Assembly (NCBI GenBank): GCA_022575985.1
Contig: JAKSXM010000132.1
Location: 6,696,001-6,760,000, forward strand
Direction: 5' to 3'
Source: Anagrus nilaparvatae
Taxonomy: Eukaryota; Arthropoda; Insecta; Hymenoptera; Mymaridae
DNA: 64,000 nt
Part shown: positions 1 through 11,930 of the stretch, one piece after another
How positions within the stretch are numbered: position 1 is the first letter of the stretch
How the letters are laid out: each line of letters starts with the position of its first letter
Program-made: the position numbers and the translations under genes
Notes under the pieces: generated by a model
Database searches by the model: none
What the model was told of the DNA's origin: nothing
The model's input: the letters and a program-made list of their open reading frames with translations, nothing else

Positions 1-261
1 TAAACCAAAGAGAGTGAAATCTTTCTCAAGAATATTTCTAGCTTTAAGATTGTGATTTTTTTTTTATTTTATTTTTTTTTTTAATTTATTAACTAGAACA
101 ATTCAGCATATACTTACTTTTTATATCATTAAAATATTGAATTTTCTGAGATAATAAATTTATGTAATAAAATATTTTTATATTAATAATTTATAATAAT
201 TTTATTTATATATTGAAATTTAAAAATCATTTTTTTTTTAGTTACTTTTACAGGTATATTA
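1..261. other. AT-rich sequence, nothing identified
   Basis: Homopolymer-rich A/T sequence up to the first inverted-repeat element. I see no coding, RNA or repeat structure that can be supported. Confidence 0.5.
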
Positions 262-692
262 TACACTATAAAAAGTAACTTTCTTAGATTTACAAAAAAA
301 ATAGAATTTTTTCTAAAAATTAGTGAATTTTCAAAAAATTTTGTAAATATTCGATAAAAATCGTAAATTTACTAAATTTAGTATACTAATGAAAAATTTG
401 AGAATTCTCGATTTTTTTTAATGATTTTACGAAAAAAGTTGTAAGTTCACAACTATTTTGCGGAATTTTACAACTAGTTTTTGTAAATTTTTGAAAAAAA
501 ATTGTAAATTATCAATTTTTCTTGCGAATTCAGAAAAAATAATCGAGAATTCTCTAATTTTTTGTTAATATACTAAATTTAGTAAATATACGATTTTTTT
601 CGAATATTTACAAATTTTTTCGAAAATTTACTAATTTTTCGTAAATGTTCTAATTTTTTTGTTAATATAAGAAAGTTACTTTTTACAGTGTA
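262..692. mobile_element. MITE, TACACTG family, copy A
   Basis: Foldback element of about 430 bp. The left end reads TACACTATAAAAAGTAACTT and the right end is its reverse complement ending in CAGTGTA. The interior is also palindromic, rich in AAATTTAGTAAATTTA-type words. Related copies with the same termini lie at 43343-43748 and 57745-58114. The flanking TA on both sides fits a TA target duplication, as made by Tc1/mariner-type transposases. No coding capacity, so non-autonomous. The family assignment is inferred from the termini only. Confidence 0.75.
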
Positions 693-1550
693 GGAATTAC
701 TAGGGGAAAAATTACTCAGAAAATTATACATTTTAAAGACTTTTCCATTTTCTGACTTGAGAAACTCGTGACCCGATTTCGTCCATAAATTTGTATAAAT
801 AAAATGATCGTGCATAAGAATTATAAATTTTATTATATTTTAATTAAAATGACAATTTCGCATAAAAATATGTTTTATTATAAAAACAAAAAAAAATAAA
901 AATTTTTTTTTCAAAGTACATGGGAGATAAATAACAAAAGTTAACTCAAGTGAAAAGATACGAGTGAATACGTAATTTCTAGAGAATATTAATCCTTTTG
1001 TCTAGCCCTACGGGCTTCTTGTCCAATTCAACATTTCTTTGCTCATATTTTCTATCTTTTTTTTTCTTTTTGCAATTTAAAATAAAGAAAAAATAAATTG
1101 CATAAAATAAAATTGTCGAGGTGAGAGATAAAAAGCTCAAAACCATGAATATGTATAAATGCTTTCAATATATGTACTTGAATTTAAGCTTTATTTTATT
1201 TTTTTTGAATTGTCAAAAAAACCATTCTTGTAAAAAAATAAAAAATTTTTTTCTATCAAAGAAATTGAGTTTTTCAAAAAGAAGCAATTAAAGCATAAAA
1301 AAAAATTTTATGAATTATTTTAAATAATAAAATTTTTTTTTTTTATTATATGAAATTTAATTTATTTTTTATTTAGTTTTATAATAAAACAAATTTCCGG
1401 TTGACTCTTGAAATCAATTTTACTGAACTGACGTACTATAAATTTAATCAAAATGTATTCAAAGCTGTTTTAAAAAATATCAAGTGTATTTTGACGTCAA
1501 AATATAAATCTCTTAAATAAGTAAATTATTTTTAACAAAAAAATTTAATT
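693..1550. other. AT-rich, no gene seen
   Basis: No supportable gene. A short hairpin AGCCC-TAC-GGGCT lies at 1004-1016. A minus-strand stretch across it is briefly open but resembles nothing I recognise. Confidence 0.4.
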
Positions 1551-1797
1551 ATAGAAATTTATTAATGAATTGACCTTTTTTCGAGTACAAAATTATTTAT
1601 TTTATCGACGTTTCTACCCCTAGTTCGGGATCTTTTTCAAAATATTTTTTAATAATAATTGTATAAACATTAGGATGTAAATATTATGTAATTATCATTA
1701 AAAAATATTTTAAAAAGGACCCCGAACTAGGGGTAGAACGTCAATAAAATAAATAATTTTTTACTCAATAAAAGGTCAATTCATTAACAATTTCTAT
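1551..1797. repeat. Inverted-repeat (foldback) element
   Basis: Arms of roughly 100 bp: the left arm holds AATGAATTGACC and CTACCCCTAGTTCGGG, the right arm holds CCCGAACTAGGGGTAG and GGTCAATTCATT. They are separated by an AT-rich centre near 1675. No coding potential. Probably a small non-autonomous DNA element; no target duplication could be fixed. Confidence 0.65.
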
Positions 1798-2157
1798 ATA
1801 CCACACTCGAGCGAAGTTTAAAAAATCATAAAAATTTAATTATTTAGAAATGTTATTAATGTCGAATTTGTCACCCATTATTATTAATAAATATGAGATT
1901 GAAGTTTTTGACCAAGAGCGCAATAATAAACAAAAAAATTTTAATTTTCTTTCGTTTTGTGTGTTATCTCAAACTAGAAGTAAAACTTAGAAGCACTAAT
2001 ACACAGAAATAGTATATACAATTTTAATGTGTAAAACCTATCATGCAAAATTAAAAATATATTATAGATTACGATAAAAAATTTAATAATAATTAAAATA
2101 ATTAAACTAAATATAACTTTGGTATTTTAGAACAAGTTTTTTTTAATCATTGTTCTT
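1798..2157. other. AT-rich, nothing identified
   Basis: Short AT-rich interval between repeat elements, without supportable features. Confidence 0.4.
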
Positions 2158-2360
2158 ACTAGGGGTGTGCGGTTTCCCGACCGGAAGCTTCGGGTCGGGT
2201 CAGGTCGGTCTTCGGGTATTCCCGAAAAGATTCCGAGGTCCAAAGGTACAGTTTTTTCATCTTAAATTTCCCTGGCATTATGATTACATGAATCTTATGC
2301 TGGGAATTTTCCGTTCACGCTTAAAAATGATGAAAAATAGTAAAAAAAAAGCTTACTAGA
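2158..2360 (+). repeat. Partial copy, GGGGTGTGCGG repeat
   Basis: Begins with CTAGGGGTGTGCGGTTTCCC and continues with CGGG/CCCG words, like the left end of the complete element at 2504-2739. No matching right end was found, so the copy appears truncated or diverged. The right limit is approximate. Confidence 0.5.
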
Positions 2361-2503
2361 AAAAAATTATAATTTTTATTACTTATAAGTTATTATTTAT
2401 TTTTAGATGTAAATTAAACAAGGAAATAAATAATTTGCACTCTTTTTAACATTTATACTTATTATTATACTTACTGTTTCTTACTGAATTCTTGTAAAAT
2501 AAG

Positions 2504-2739
2504 TAGGGGGTGTGCGGTTCAGGTACCGAAGTCGAGTCGGGTACTCGAAATTTTGGGTTTTTTGCTTCGAATTTGGTCAAATTTGGGATATCCATGAAAG
2601 CTTTCGATTTAAAAACGCAAATGCAAAACCTTTTCCGGAAAGTGTCGGGCTGCACACGAAATTTGACCTACAAAAATTTTACAAAAAAGATCGAAATTTC
2701 GGGTACCCGACCCGACATTCGGGTAACCACACACCCCTA
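2504..2739. mobile_element. TIR element with GGGGTGTG termini
   Basis: 236-bp element with about 50-bp terminal inverted repeats: the left starts TAGGGGGTGTGCGGTT and the right ends AACCACACACCCCTA. Both arms carry GGGTAC/CCGACTCG-type words. TA is present at both edges. Open frames run through both strands but follow the inverted repeat and are not taken as genes. A half copy is at 9696-9776 and a partial one at 2158. Confidence 0.7.
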
Positions 2740-5700
2740 AATATAAGGATCAAGTGCGACCGGAAAATTTTAAAAATTTCAAGAAAGGGAAAATTAAGAT
2801 AATAAAATGTATTTTATTTTTTAAAGGTTTTGAGTAATTACAGAGCAAATGAGAAACATGAAACGGCTAAACCCAACCAAAGCACCAAAAATATTTTCAA
2901 AATAGATACCAAAAAAAACAATTTTTACTTACAATTGCAAAACAATTTCATTGTTTATCCATTTTTATTTCCAATATTTACTTAAGTAATCCTTTTATAT
3001 AAAAGTGTTAACCTTATAATAAAAAGGTATGAAAAAAAAGAGAAAAATATAAAATAAAAAAAAAAATCTTGTGAGTTCACGTTCTCGCGGCATAATTTTC
3101 TTCACCCTTTCGATAAAACCTTTAGCAGAAAGTTTTTGAAAGCAAAACGTGACGCGGAAGTTTATCCATTATTTACGCTCTGTTTCTCACCCTTTCGCAT
3201 AGTCAATAAGTCCTCCTCTGGACTTGACACACTGACGTTATTCATTAAAAATCATAAGCTTAGTCGCTGTAGTTCTCTTCAAACTCACTATTATTATTAT
3301 TATTATTTTTTAAATTAATTTTTTTTTTATACTTTACACTTATAATTGTGGTTGTCAATAAGATTGTATAAATAACAAGATTTTTAATGAAAATATCGAA
3401 TTAATTAATTTCTTCATTTCATACTTTTTATGTTCAAAGTCATAAATAAATTAGTAACTAAAGAAAAAGAAAATTAATGAATAACCAGAGATATTTCGAA
3501 ATAAATAAAACACGTTTCTTCATTTATTTATCTTTAAAATTATTCTTACTCAGGGATTATATTCGATTTATCTAATCAAGAAGGGATCCTTTATTAAAGT
3601 TTTTATCCCCTTTTTGGTGTGATTACATGTATATAATACCAATCGATATTTTTGTGTATTAACACTAACGAACTTTTTTTTTATAAAATTAACTATATAT
3701 TTTTCTCCTAATAAAAATAAATTAAATAAAATTAAGAAATCTTTACGTGTTTTTTGGTTAGAGTTTAAAAAAATTTCGTTTTTTTTTTCTTGTAAGTAAA
3801 TTGCTTAAAAAGTATTTCTTGGTTGGATAAATGATTTTTGGAGAAAAATTTATTTGCTTCTATTTAATGAAAACATAAGAGAAAAACCAATTTTAGATCT
3901 GATAACCTTCCTCATAGCTAAACTAGAAATTCTTGTTCCATTTTACCGATTATTGAATTATTCGCCTCCGAAAATAAGTGCATCATAATTAACATGGTAA
4001 TTGCATAAAAGCAATAAATATTTAAACAAAAATAAAGTACTTTTACATAAAAATATTTTTTACTTATTCTATTGATTTTATTATTATTATTGAACCATGT
4101 TCCTCAATATAACCTTCATACCTTTATGCACGAAGTATAAATTTTATAAAAGTTTGAATTGCTATAAAAAACTTTTCCTAATTCATCAAAACTTTTTTTT
4201 TTTTTTAATTTTAATATCAAAAAACCAAGTACTTTGCTAAATATATCTTAAGAATTTTAAATTTCTTTTTTCTTAGTAAATTAAATATCGATAAAATTGA
4301 AAATTATAAAGAGAAAAAAAGTTTTATATTTTTATCTATGAGTTATTCCACGTAACAGTTAAAAAACTTATTTATTTTTTTTTTTAATTCAAAGAAAAAT
4401 TGATTTTTGAGTATTTATAAATTACTTTAAGATTTTTTTAAAATTATATGATGCTGTTTAAAAGGTTTTTTTAAACTTTTAGTTTTGACAAAATATCAAT
4501 ATTTATAAATTTACGGTTTTTGATAATCGAATAAAAAATTATTCGATTTTGAGAAACAAATGCTTTGCACAAAAGATGTAGATGTTAAAATCATAATTTT
4601 TAATTATCTTTTATTTATGAGACATTAGATATTGAGTGAGTGATTTTCCACAAATAACATCAGATAAGTAAAGAAAGTTTAGTTCGTCTTATACGACTTT
4701 ACAGGCTCGTTATGTTAATTTTAAAAGTTTAAAGTACGTGCATATATTATCAAGTTACGATAGGCTCCATATTTTGAGGTATACAGAAGAAAAATAAAAT
4801 TAATTTTTCGTCCAACTATGAAATGAGGGTCCTTCATTATAGTTAATTTTTCAAATGAGGAGCTCTAGCATTCCAATTATTTGATTTTATTGAAAAAGAC
4901 ATTTAAGACTGAATATTCATATGAACGCTGTAAAAATACGTGGACATTAATTTTGACAATGTATTTTTCAGTTTGTTTTTTTTAACTAAATAGCTTTAAA
5001 TTAGTTTTCTTTTTTAAAAAAATAGTTTTTTAAAAAAAGAACTAAATTTCTAAAAATACTAAAATACTTAAACGTAGGATTTTTATGGTTCTAGTTTTCT
5101 CTTAAAAATCTTGTTATACGTATTAGCCTGGCAGTTATATAGAACATTTACTTGATATTTCTACTACTGAATGAAATTAGAAGACATTCATCGAATAAAT
5201 ACGAACCTCAAAATTTTATCTTCTTTAATTACTTCTTAGTACTACCATTAAATTAATATAACTTTAATTAAGCAATTTTTCGGTTCAATAAGAAATAAAT
5301 AAATTTTTGTATGCTTGTAAACTGTAATTAATCGCACTCATAGAAACAAGGATTATTTTTATCAATAACTTCATGTATTTTAAACAGGGTACTGAAACCT
5401 TAACCATGAAAATATTAAATCCAACTAAATGAATTGAAAAATTTATAAATGTAAGTTAAAGTACTTATACTTTATATTTTTGGTAAACTGGTACCTAATT
5501 GAACTTAAAAGCAGAAGAAAAAAAAATCAATTTTTTTAAAATATAACTTCCAGGCTAATACACAAATTCAAAAAAAAAAAAAAATAAGAAAAAAAAATCT
5601 CAGTTGAAATATATATCTTTACTTTTAATACAATGAAAATTTTCTTATTCGACTTAAAAAGAATTTTCTAGCATTTTATCAGTAAATTTCCATTTATATA

Positions 5701-6180
5701 ATGTATAATATATTTCATAAATTACATGAAGATAATAATTTTTAATGTCAGATTACGTAAATTTTCTTTGTATATATATATGTATTGAATAGTGTGAATA
5801 TGAAAATTTTAAGAAGATTTAAAATAAACTTTATATTTTTTTGAAAAAAAAAATATATATATATAATAATAAATATAAAAAATTTATTTGTGTTACTTAT
5901 ATTTCAGTATATATAAATTTCTAGCTATAAATTATTATGTTATATAGAAAATAATAAAAATGTATTTTATATATTGTATGATTTATTTTCAAATACTTTG
6001 CAAAATAGTAGTAGTAAAGTAGTAGTAGTAGTTAAATTTAAAAATTTTTTATTTTATGAGTAATGCAGTAATAGACTTAATTTAAGCAATTTAATAAGGA
6101 TTTTGTACCATTAATATTGAAAAATTCATTACAGTGGATTTTACTAATTTAATATTTTACTGTACTACATGAAAACCTTC
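2740..6180. other. Long AT-rich stretch, no gene seen
   Basis: No supportable gene or complete element. A slightly GC-richer segment at about 3070-3270 has no recognisable coding frame. Simple repeats: (TTA)n at about 3287-3308 and (GTA)n at about 6009-6031. The rest is A/T homopolymer-rich. Confidence 0.4.
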
Positions 6181-7520
6181 TGTAACTAAGTTTTTAGCAC
6201 CCTAAATGTCCTGGGGTCCGAGATAAGGGCAGAAAAAGTTACAAAATTAATAGCCAACATAATTTTTTTTTTTTAATACGCCATATTTCCTTGTTGAATT
6301 CGTAATCAGCAATTGCAGAATCCTAACAGATTTAGAAGTAGTTCCGATGAACTAAAGTGCTTCAAAACAAAGTTCTATAATTAGGGGTTTTTTGGGATGG
6401 GGGGCTTTATAAGGGTGGAATTGGGATTTTTTCTCTTTTTTAACTAATTAATCCGTTGTTTGTTAGATGAACGTGAATATCTATCGGTTAAATTTTTTTG
6501 TTGTCATACCATTTAAGGGGTAGTTTAAGGGATAATTGACCCAATCGGGGGCGCATGCAATAAATAATTTTACGGTAAAAAACATTTAGGCTTGATTCTG
6601 AAGCGGGTACAAAATCGGGGTCATTTCAAAGAAATGGGGGCTTCACCCTTAAACTTGCATAAACTACCCCCAAAAAGGGGTTTTTTTTAAACTTATTTGC
6701 ATTTTGTGCGCTCAGATTTGTACCATACGGGTTTTTGTGGGTCGCTGAACAAGAATTTAGACTTCAGCGATCCAAAAAACCAATAATAGAGCAAATCTCA
6801 AGTTCGCCAGTGAAAATACAAACAAACCCGTATTTTGATCGGAGTAAAACTTGAAAAAAAATATTTATTTTTAACAAAAATTAAAGTTTTGTAGGTTAGG
6901 ATGTCCCATATCAAAAAAAAATTTTTTTCACGTGAAAGTACACGGAAAATGTATAACTTCTAGAAAAAAAAAATTGGGGGGTCCCATTTAAAAATGTTTA
7001 GCTGCGTTAGCCCAAAGTTAGAAATAGGAAGACTTTTTACTTTGCGCTGTCGATGAAGCAGTAACTTTAGTAAAAAATAAGAAAACCTATTTCTAAAAAA
7101 CTGTAATATTACAGGCAGTTTTTTCCTGTTTTTTCAAAAAATTTATATCTACTGTTCTTAAACAAATTTTAATGGTAAAACTGCCATTTTTTAAGGTTTT
7201 TGGCCTTTTTCTGCAATTTTAGGTTATGTTTGACAAAATTTTTGAAACCTTGCACGTCTAAATCGGTTGTTTCTATTTGGGGTGGTAAATTTTTAAAAAT
7301 TAAATACAAAAAATTCCACTCAGGAAATAGCTTTAAAAAGTATGAGCACACGAATTGCACCTCAATTTATCATATGGAGAGTGAAATTGATCGATATTTG
7401 AGTCGATTAGTATAGGTTAGAAAAGTGTAGCCCCCCATTTTTTTTCGTGCTATTTTCAAAAAAAAACATTTCCAATGTTATTTAAATGGGGCACATTTTG
7501 TCCAATATCATCAAAACCGA
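6181..7520. repeat. Unclassified repeat-like region with G/C runs
   Basis: Composition changes to AT sequence punctuated by GGGG and CCCC runs (for example near 6384-6410, 6615-6680, 6975 and 7430). No terminal repeats or convincing protein were found. The open frame at 7200-7415 has no recognised domain. Probably an old mobile-element remnant, inferred from composition only. Confidence 0.3.
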
Positions 7521-7639
7521 TACTAAAAATTAAAAACCGACTTCGGGAGGTTTTTTGTTACCAAAAAAGCACCACTTCTTCAAGTCGATCCTCTCCAGAC
7601 CAGAATTCGCCGAATATTCACCCCCCCCCCTTTTAAAAG

Positions 7640-8517
7640 TACACGGCCAGGCTGCTTTGCTTGAAAATTCAAGCAGTTTGCTTGAATTGCTTGAAATTGC
7701 AAGCAATTCAAGCAAATTGGTTTAACTTTCAAGTAATTTGCTTGAATTTTCAAGCAATCAATATATCTGCTTGAAAATTAAAGCAAATTAGAAATTTAAA
7801 GGAATTTCAAGCAATCAATTAAATCAGATAAAAAAGACTGTAGGAAAGCTTAAATTTTGTTCTCCTCTTTTTTTTTAAGAGTTATATGAGAAAAAAAATT
7901 AAGATTGCCAGCTGTTTTACCTAATTTCCTATTTCTTTCATTTTTTAGTTATATAGATTTCTTGTTTGTTACTGCCTTTATGTTATCTTGAGGGAATAGG
8001 GGGGGGGGGGAGGGTAGGTAAATTAAGATGAAACAGAGTCATGTTTTAAAAAAATTTAATGTTGATTTGTAGATAAGAACTAAATTTTTAAATAATTATA
8101 TCTAGTTTTTATCTAATTTATTTTAATTATTTAGTTTTTATAATTATTTAAAAATTTAGTTTTTATCTACAAATCAATATTGCATTTTTTTTAAACATGA
8201 CTCTGTTTCACCTTAATTTACCTACCCCCATTCCCTCTGGATAACATAAAAGCAGTAACTAACCAGAAATTTATATAACTAAAAAATGAAAGAAATAGGC
8301 AATTAGGTAAAACAGCAGGTAAACCAAATTTTTTTTCTCATATAACTCTTAAAAAAAAAGAGGAGAACAAAATTTAAGCTTTCCTACAGTCTTTTTTATC
8401 TGATTTAATTGATTGCTTGAAATTCCAAGCATTTGCTTGAATTTTCAAGCAGATATATTGATTGCTTGAATATTCAAGCAAATGATTGAAAATTCAAGGA
8501 AGCAGCCTGGCCGTGTA
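7640..8517. mobile_element. Foldback element with TTCAAGC array
   Basis: Long inverted repeat of about 0.88 kb. The left end is TACACGGCCAGGCTGC and the right end GCAGCCTGGCCGTGTA; arms are about 400-450 bp and meet near 8110. Just inside each end is a dense cluster of GCTTGAA/TTCAAGC words (7656-7760 and 8410-8500), themselves short palindromes. The left arm has a poly-G run near 8000 missing on the right. No open frame of interest. A non-autonomous foldback or MITE is the best reading. Confidence 0.75.
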
Positions 8518-8941
8518 TATTCAATAAAAAGGAAAAACATTTTTATCAATATTTTTAAAGCAAATATTTTTTTTAAATTATAGGTAACAATTTATGACTA
8601 AATTATTTATGACCTTATACATAAATCACTTATTCAATATATTGATATATTTAATTATATGTTGTTGCTACGCAAAAAATTAAGATATTCAAAACAAAAA
8701 ATTAGTTTAGGGGAGTCCGGTTATTCGAATCGCGGTTACTTGACCAGAAAGTTTTAGCTTTCTTCTGTTTATATTTAAAGTAAACATAAAATTTAAAACT
8801 CGGATTATTCTAATTGTAAGTCCAATTTTACTCCCTCCCCCCTTCAATCGGACACATTTTATCCCCCTTCTCGATTTTTGGATTCCCAGGGTACCCGTCC
8901 CTACAAACACATGTTTCAAAATTCATTTTTTTTTATTTAAA
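8518..8941. other. AT-rich spacer, no gene seen
   Basis: Contains AGGGGAGTCCGGTTATTCGA near 8709, weakly like the GGGGTGTGCGG family, but the match is too poor to call a copy. Confidence 0.3.
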
Positions 8942-9160
8942 TACACTGAAATAAATTCGGCTACCGTTATCGGGATTCTGGTTGTGGCAGTCAAATTTTT
9001 TTTCCTTATAAATGTCACCTCATGCTGCGGTGCTTGCATTTTAAAAGAGTGAAACTCATTTTTTTAAAATAATTTTTTTTGCGTTTCAAGCTATTTGCAA
9101 TCTTTTAAAACAAAAAAATAAAAAAATCTTGCTGCAAGAATCAGAATTTTTTTCAGTGTA
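8942..9160. mobile_element. Short MITE with TACACTGAAA ends
   Basis: 219 bp bounded by TACACTGAAATAAATTC on the left and GAATTTTTTTCAGTGTA on the right, giving about 17 bp of imperfect terminal inverted repeat with TA at both edges. Interior is not palindromic and has no coding capacity. The termini resemble, but are distinct from, the TACACTGTAAAAAG family. A Tc1/mariner-like origin is inferred. Confidence 0.55.
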
Positions 9161-9339
9161 CATATACATATTTTTCATTTCAATATATTTATTGAATATT
9201 TTTCCCCTTTTTTTAGCGTATTAAAAAATTTTAAAATTTCCAAAACTGTACCTGCAGATATTAACATAAAACATGTTTATAAGGAGGGGTACCCCAGGAA
9301 TCAGAAAATCCAGGGGCGGGTCAAAAGTATCTAAGGAGG

Positions 9340-9695
9340 TGGTCATATGTATCCGATGTGAAGAGGGCGGGGGGGTTAAATGGGACTTAGAATATTGGTT
9401 TAGGGACTTAATGTCCCTAAACTAAGGGAATAAATTAATCATCTGATCTCAGGAATTTAGAATCATTTCGATTTAGAGACTTAGAAAAATTCAAGTTAAG
9501 GGACTCTGGATTGAGGAAATAATATCTAGTAAAGGTGATAATTACAAATTATAAAAATAGAAAATTGTATTGCAACTGCGTAAAATTTATGTATTATATT
9601 TATGTATTATACCCAGAACTTACCTGTAGTAAATATGTTTCCTGCCTTTAGGTTGTTTTTGCACAAACCGGTTATAACTTTGTTTTGAAAAATGT
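9340..9695 (+). repeat. Dispersed repeat with GACTTAGAAT units, copy 1
   Basis: Contains short imperfect tandem units resembling GATTTAGGGACTTAGAATA (9390-9500), a poly-G run, and ends near CACAAACCGGTTATAA. The same order (poly-G, GACTTAGAATATT units, ATGTTCC, ACAAACCGGTTATAA) recurs at 28650-28970. No coding potential. Class unknown. Confidence 0.5.
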
Positions 9696-9776
9696 TAAAA
9701 CCCAACCCAATCCGGAGCAAAAACTCCGAGCTCCAATCGAATTCAGCCAAAATTTCGGATAACCGCACACCCCTAA
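9696..9776 (-). repeat. Half copy of GGGGTGTGCGG repeat
   Basis: Ends ATTTCGGATAACCGCACACC followed by CCTA, matching the right terminus of the element at 2504-2739. No left end was seen, so this is a truncated copy. Confidence 0.5.
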
Positions 9777-9972
9777 ATTAGAGTATTGTGAAATTTTTAG
9801 TTTAAACATCATAGAATATGTCATTTAGGTGTCAGTATATTTGAAAGTTTAGAGCAGTTTTTTGAGGCACTGAAAGTATTAGAAAAATTCAATTTTACAG
9901 ATATTGAATGTTTGAAAAATTGTTTTAAAGCATAATTTTTTAAAAATAATTTTTGAAGTACATTTTGAAAAC

Positions 9973-11799
9973 ATGAAATTAATTTTATTAATAATCTTTA
10001 TTATTTTATGTGGTTTCGCGAAAATAAGTTTAAGTAATTCAATGATAGACTCAGTGGTAAAGCATATTCGAGGAGACAAGAAAGATAAAATTACTATTTA
10101 TGTAAACACAACCAATTATGAATGTGAAAATCGTTTCCGAATATTTTTACAAAAATTAACAAGTGATATTCCAACAGCTATTATTGACGTAGAAAATGAA
10201 ATTATCAATGACGCAGTTTGGCTGGAAAAAACAAAAACCATTATAACTCCAAATACCTTGAATATCATTATTGTGGATAAGTATATTAATTTAATGAAGC
10301 TTATTGATCAGATTATTAGTTTTTTGCGTGATAAAACCAGAGCATCTATTAAAAATCCAAGAATCTTATTAGTCATATTAAGAAATGATATAAAAAACCT
10401 TACTTTATTAAAGAAACTCTTAGCAAACTTATGGGATGATTTCTTACTAAATTTTACAATCCTAAGAATTAAAAATTTTGATGAAGCTCCCATAACGCTA
10501 CATTATAATCCATTTTTTGGTATTTACGAAGAAACTAATTATTATAATTCTAACAATAAAATTTTTCCGGATAAACTATCGAACATGAACGGATATAATT
10601 TAACGGTTGGATTGGCATCTCTTAGCCCTAATATTGAAAATGGATTTAAATATTTATTAATTACTCCTTTGTCACAATATGAATGTTTGGTTAAGAGCTT
10701 GAATGCAAGTAGCAATGTCGTCAAAGACAGAAACATATTAGAAAAATATAACAGTGGTAAAAATATACAATTCATTCTTAATAATGCAGCTTATACTGTA
10801 ACAAACCCGATTCTGGCTGAACAAGGTTATATACTTCCAGAATTTAATCAGTACGTTGCTTTAGTACCAACAATCCAAGAATCAGAAATAAAACCTTCAT
10901 TTGATATTCTTTTATCGATATTGCTTATTACTTTACTGATAATATCAACTAAATTAATCGTTCGTTATTTAAAATTACCTTCAACTGATTGGAAAGTTTT
11001 AAACATTTATTCAATAATGTTAGGTAATTCACCAAATATTTATTATCGACACGGCAAATCTAAAATTATTTATTTAATATTATCAATAATAATGATTTTA
11101 TTTTCTTCGATTATTTACTCTTCTTTAACTGAAATTGAGTACATGACACGTCATGTTCCAATAGTTAAAAATTTTGAAGATATCGATAAAAGCAGGGTAA
11201 CAATTTGTATGGGAAGATCAAGGTATAGTTTTTTATATGAGCATTTTAAATATCTAGAAGATTACAAATCCATGGAAATATTGGAATCACGCTACTTGCA
11301 AAAATGCACAATTTTAAATATTATCGGCTTTGCAGAACTCGATATGATTTTTATTGAAAGAAAATCTATAATTGATTTGCACCTTGAAATTAATAAAAAT
11401 ATTTTAGAAATTAAGCAACTTCAAATTGTTGATATGCAATTGCCTTTGCTAGCTCAACTGTACCCTTTTAAACCAATGTCTTTGTACAAAGAAAAGTTTG
11501 CAAAAATATCAACAAGAACATATGAGGCAGGCTTAGATAAGAAATGGATATCGGATTTGAGAATGAAGAATCGAATGTTGAAAAGAGAAAAGTTTAATAA
11601 AAATATAAAGAATGAAAATCATAATACTACGACATTGCCTATATTGATTTTTGTTTTAATATTTGAAGTTATTTCAGGAGTTATTGCTATTACTTGTGAA
11701 ATTTTATATTTTAAACGCAAAAATCCAAAACCTAAAAAAAATAAAAATCGAACCAAAAATAAAGTTATTCTGGTTCGTGAAGCAACAAATAAAGTTTAA
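9973..11799 (+). CDS. Divergent insect ionotropic receptor (IR), single exon
   Basis: Putative chemosensory ligand-gated cation channel subunit of the plasma membrane (iGluR-derived insect IR family), 608 residues, within the usual IR length. Seen: a hydrophobic signal peptide at residues 1-20; an extracellular N-terminal region with possible N-glycosylation sites at N45, N142, N160, N209 and N244; the FPDKLSNMNGYNLTVGL segment (198-214), typical of the first ligand-binding lobe of divergent IRs; membrane segments at about 310-333, 364-385 and 555-580 with a short pore region between the first two; and a lysine-rich cytoplasmic tail. The order of two membrane segments, second ligand lobe, then a third segment is the iGluR/IR topology. 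The start is the first ATG after an in-frame stop about 60 nt upstream. Intronless structure is common in divergent IRs. It is uninterrupted and sits alone among repeats. The ligand and the orthologue are unknown. A gustatory receptor is excluded by the topology. Confidence 0.78.
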   Translation: MKLILLIIFIILCGFAKISLSNSMIDSVVKHIRGDKKDKITIYVNTTNYECENRFRIFLQKLTSDIPTAIIDVENEIINDAVWLEKTKTIITPNTLNIIIVDKYINLMKLIDQIISFLRDKTRASIKNPRILLVILRNDIKNLTLLKKLLANLWDDFLLNFTILRIKNFDEAPITLHYNPFFGIYEETNYYNSNNKIFPDKLSNMNGYNLTVGLASLSPNIENGFKYLLITPLSQYECLVKSLNASSNVVKDRNILEKYNSGKNIQFILNNAAYTVTNPILAEQGYILPEFNQYVALVPTIQESEIKPSFDILLSILLITLLIISTKLIVRYLKLPSTDWKVLNIYSIMLGNSPNIYYRHGKSKIIYLILSIIMILFSSIIYSSLTEIEYMTRHVPIVKNFEDIDKSRVTICMGRSRYSFLYEHFKYLEDYKSMEILESRYLQKCTILNIIGFAELDMIFIERKSIIDLHLEINKNILEIKQLQIVDMQLPLLAQLYPFKPMSLYKEKFAKISTRTYEAGLDKKWISDLRMKNRMLKREKFNKNIKNENHNTTTLPILIFVLIFEVISGVIAITCEILYFKRKNPKPKKNKNRTKNKVILVREATNKV

Positions 11800-11854
11800 C
11801 TTACATTTTTTATTATTATAAAAGAAAATTATTGTCAATAACATCAGAGACACA

Positions 11855-11860
11855 AATAAA
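11855..11860 (+). terminator. Candidate polyadenylation signal of IR gene
   Basis: AATAAA lies 56 nt after the receptor stop codon. In such AT-rich DNA the hexamer is frequent by chance, so only its position supports it. Confidence 0.35.
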
Positions 11861-11930
11861 TTAAATGTATGCATTTTATTTCTAACTTTGTCCAGGGCTA
11901 ATTATATGTGAAACCAAATATGTATTATGA

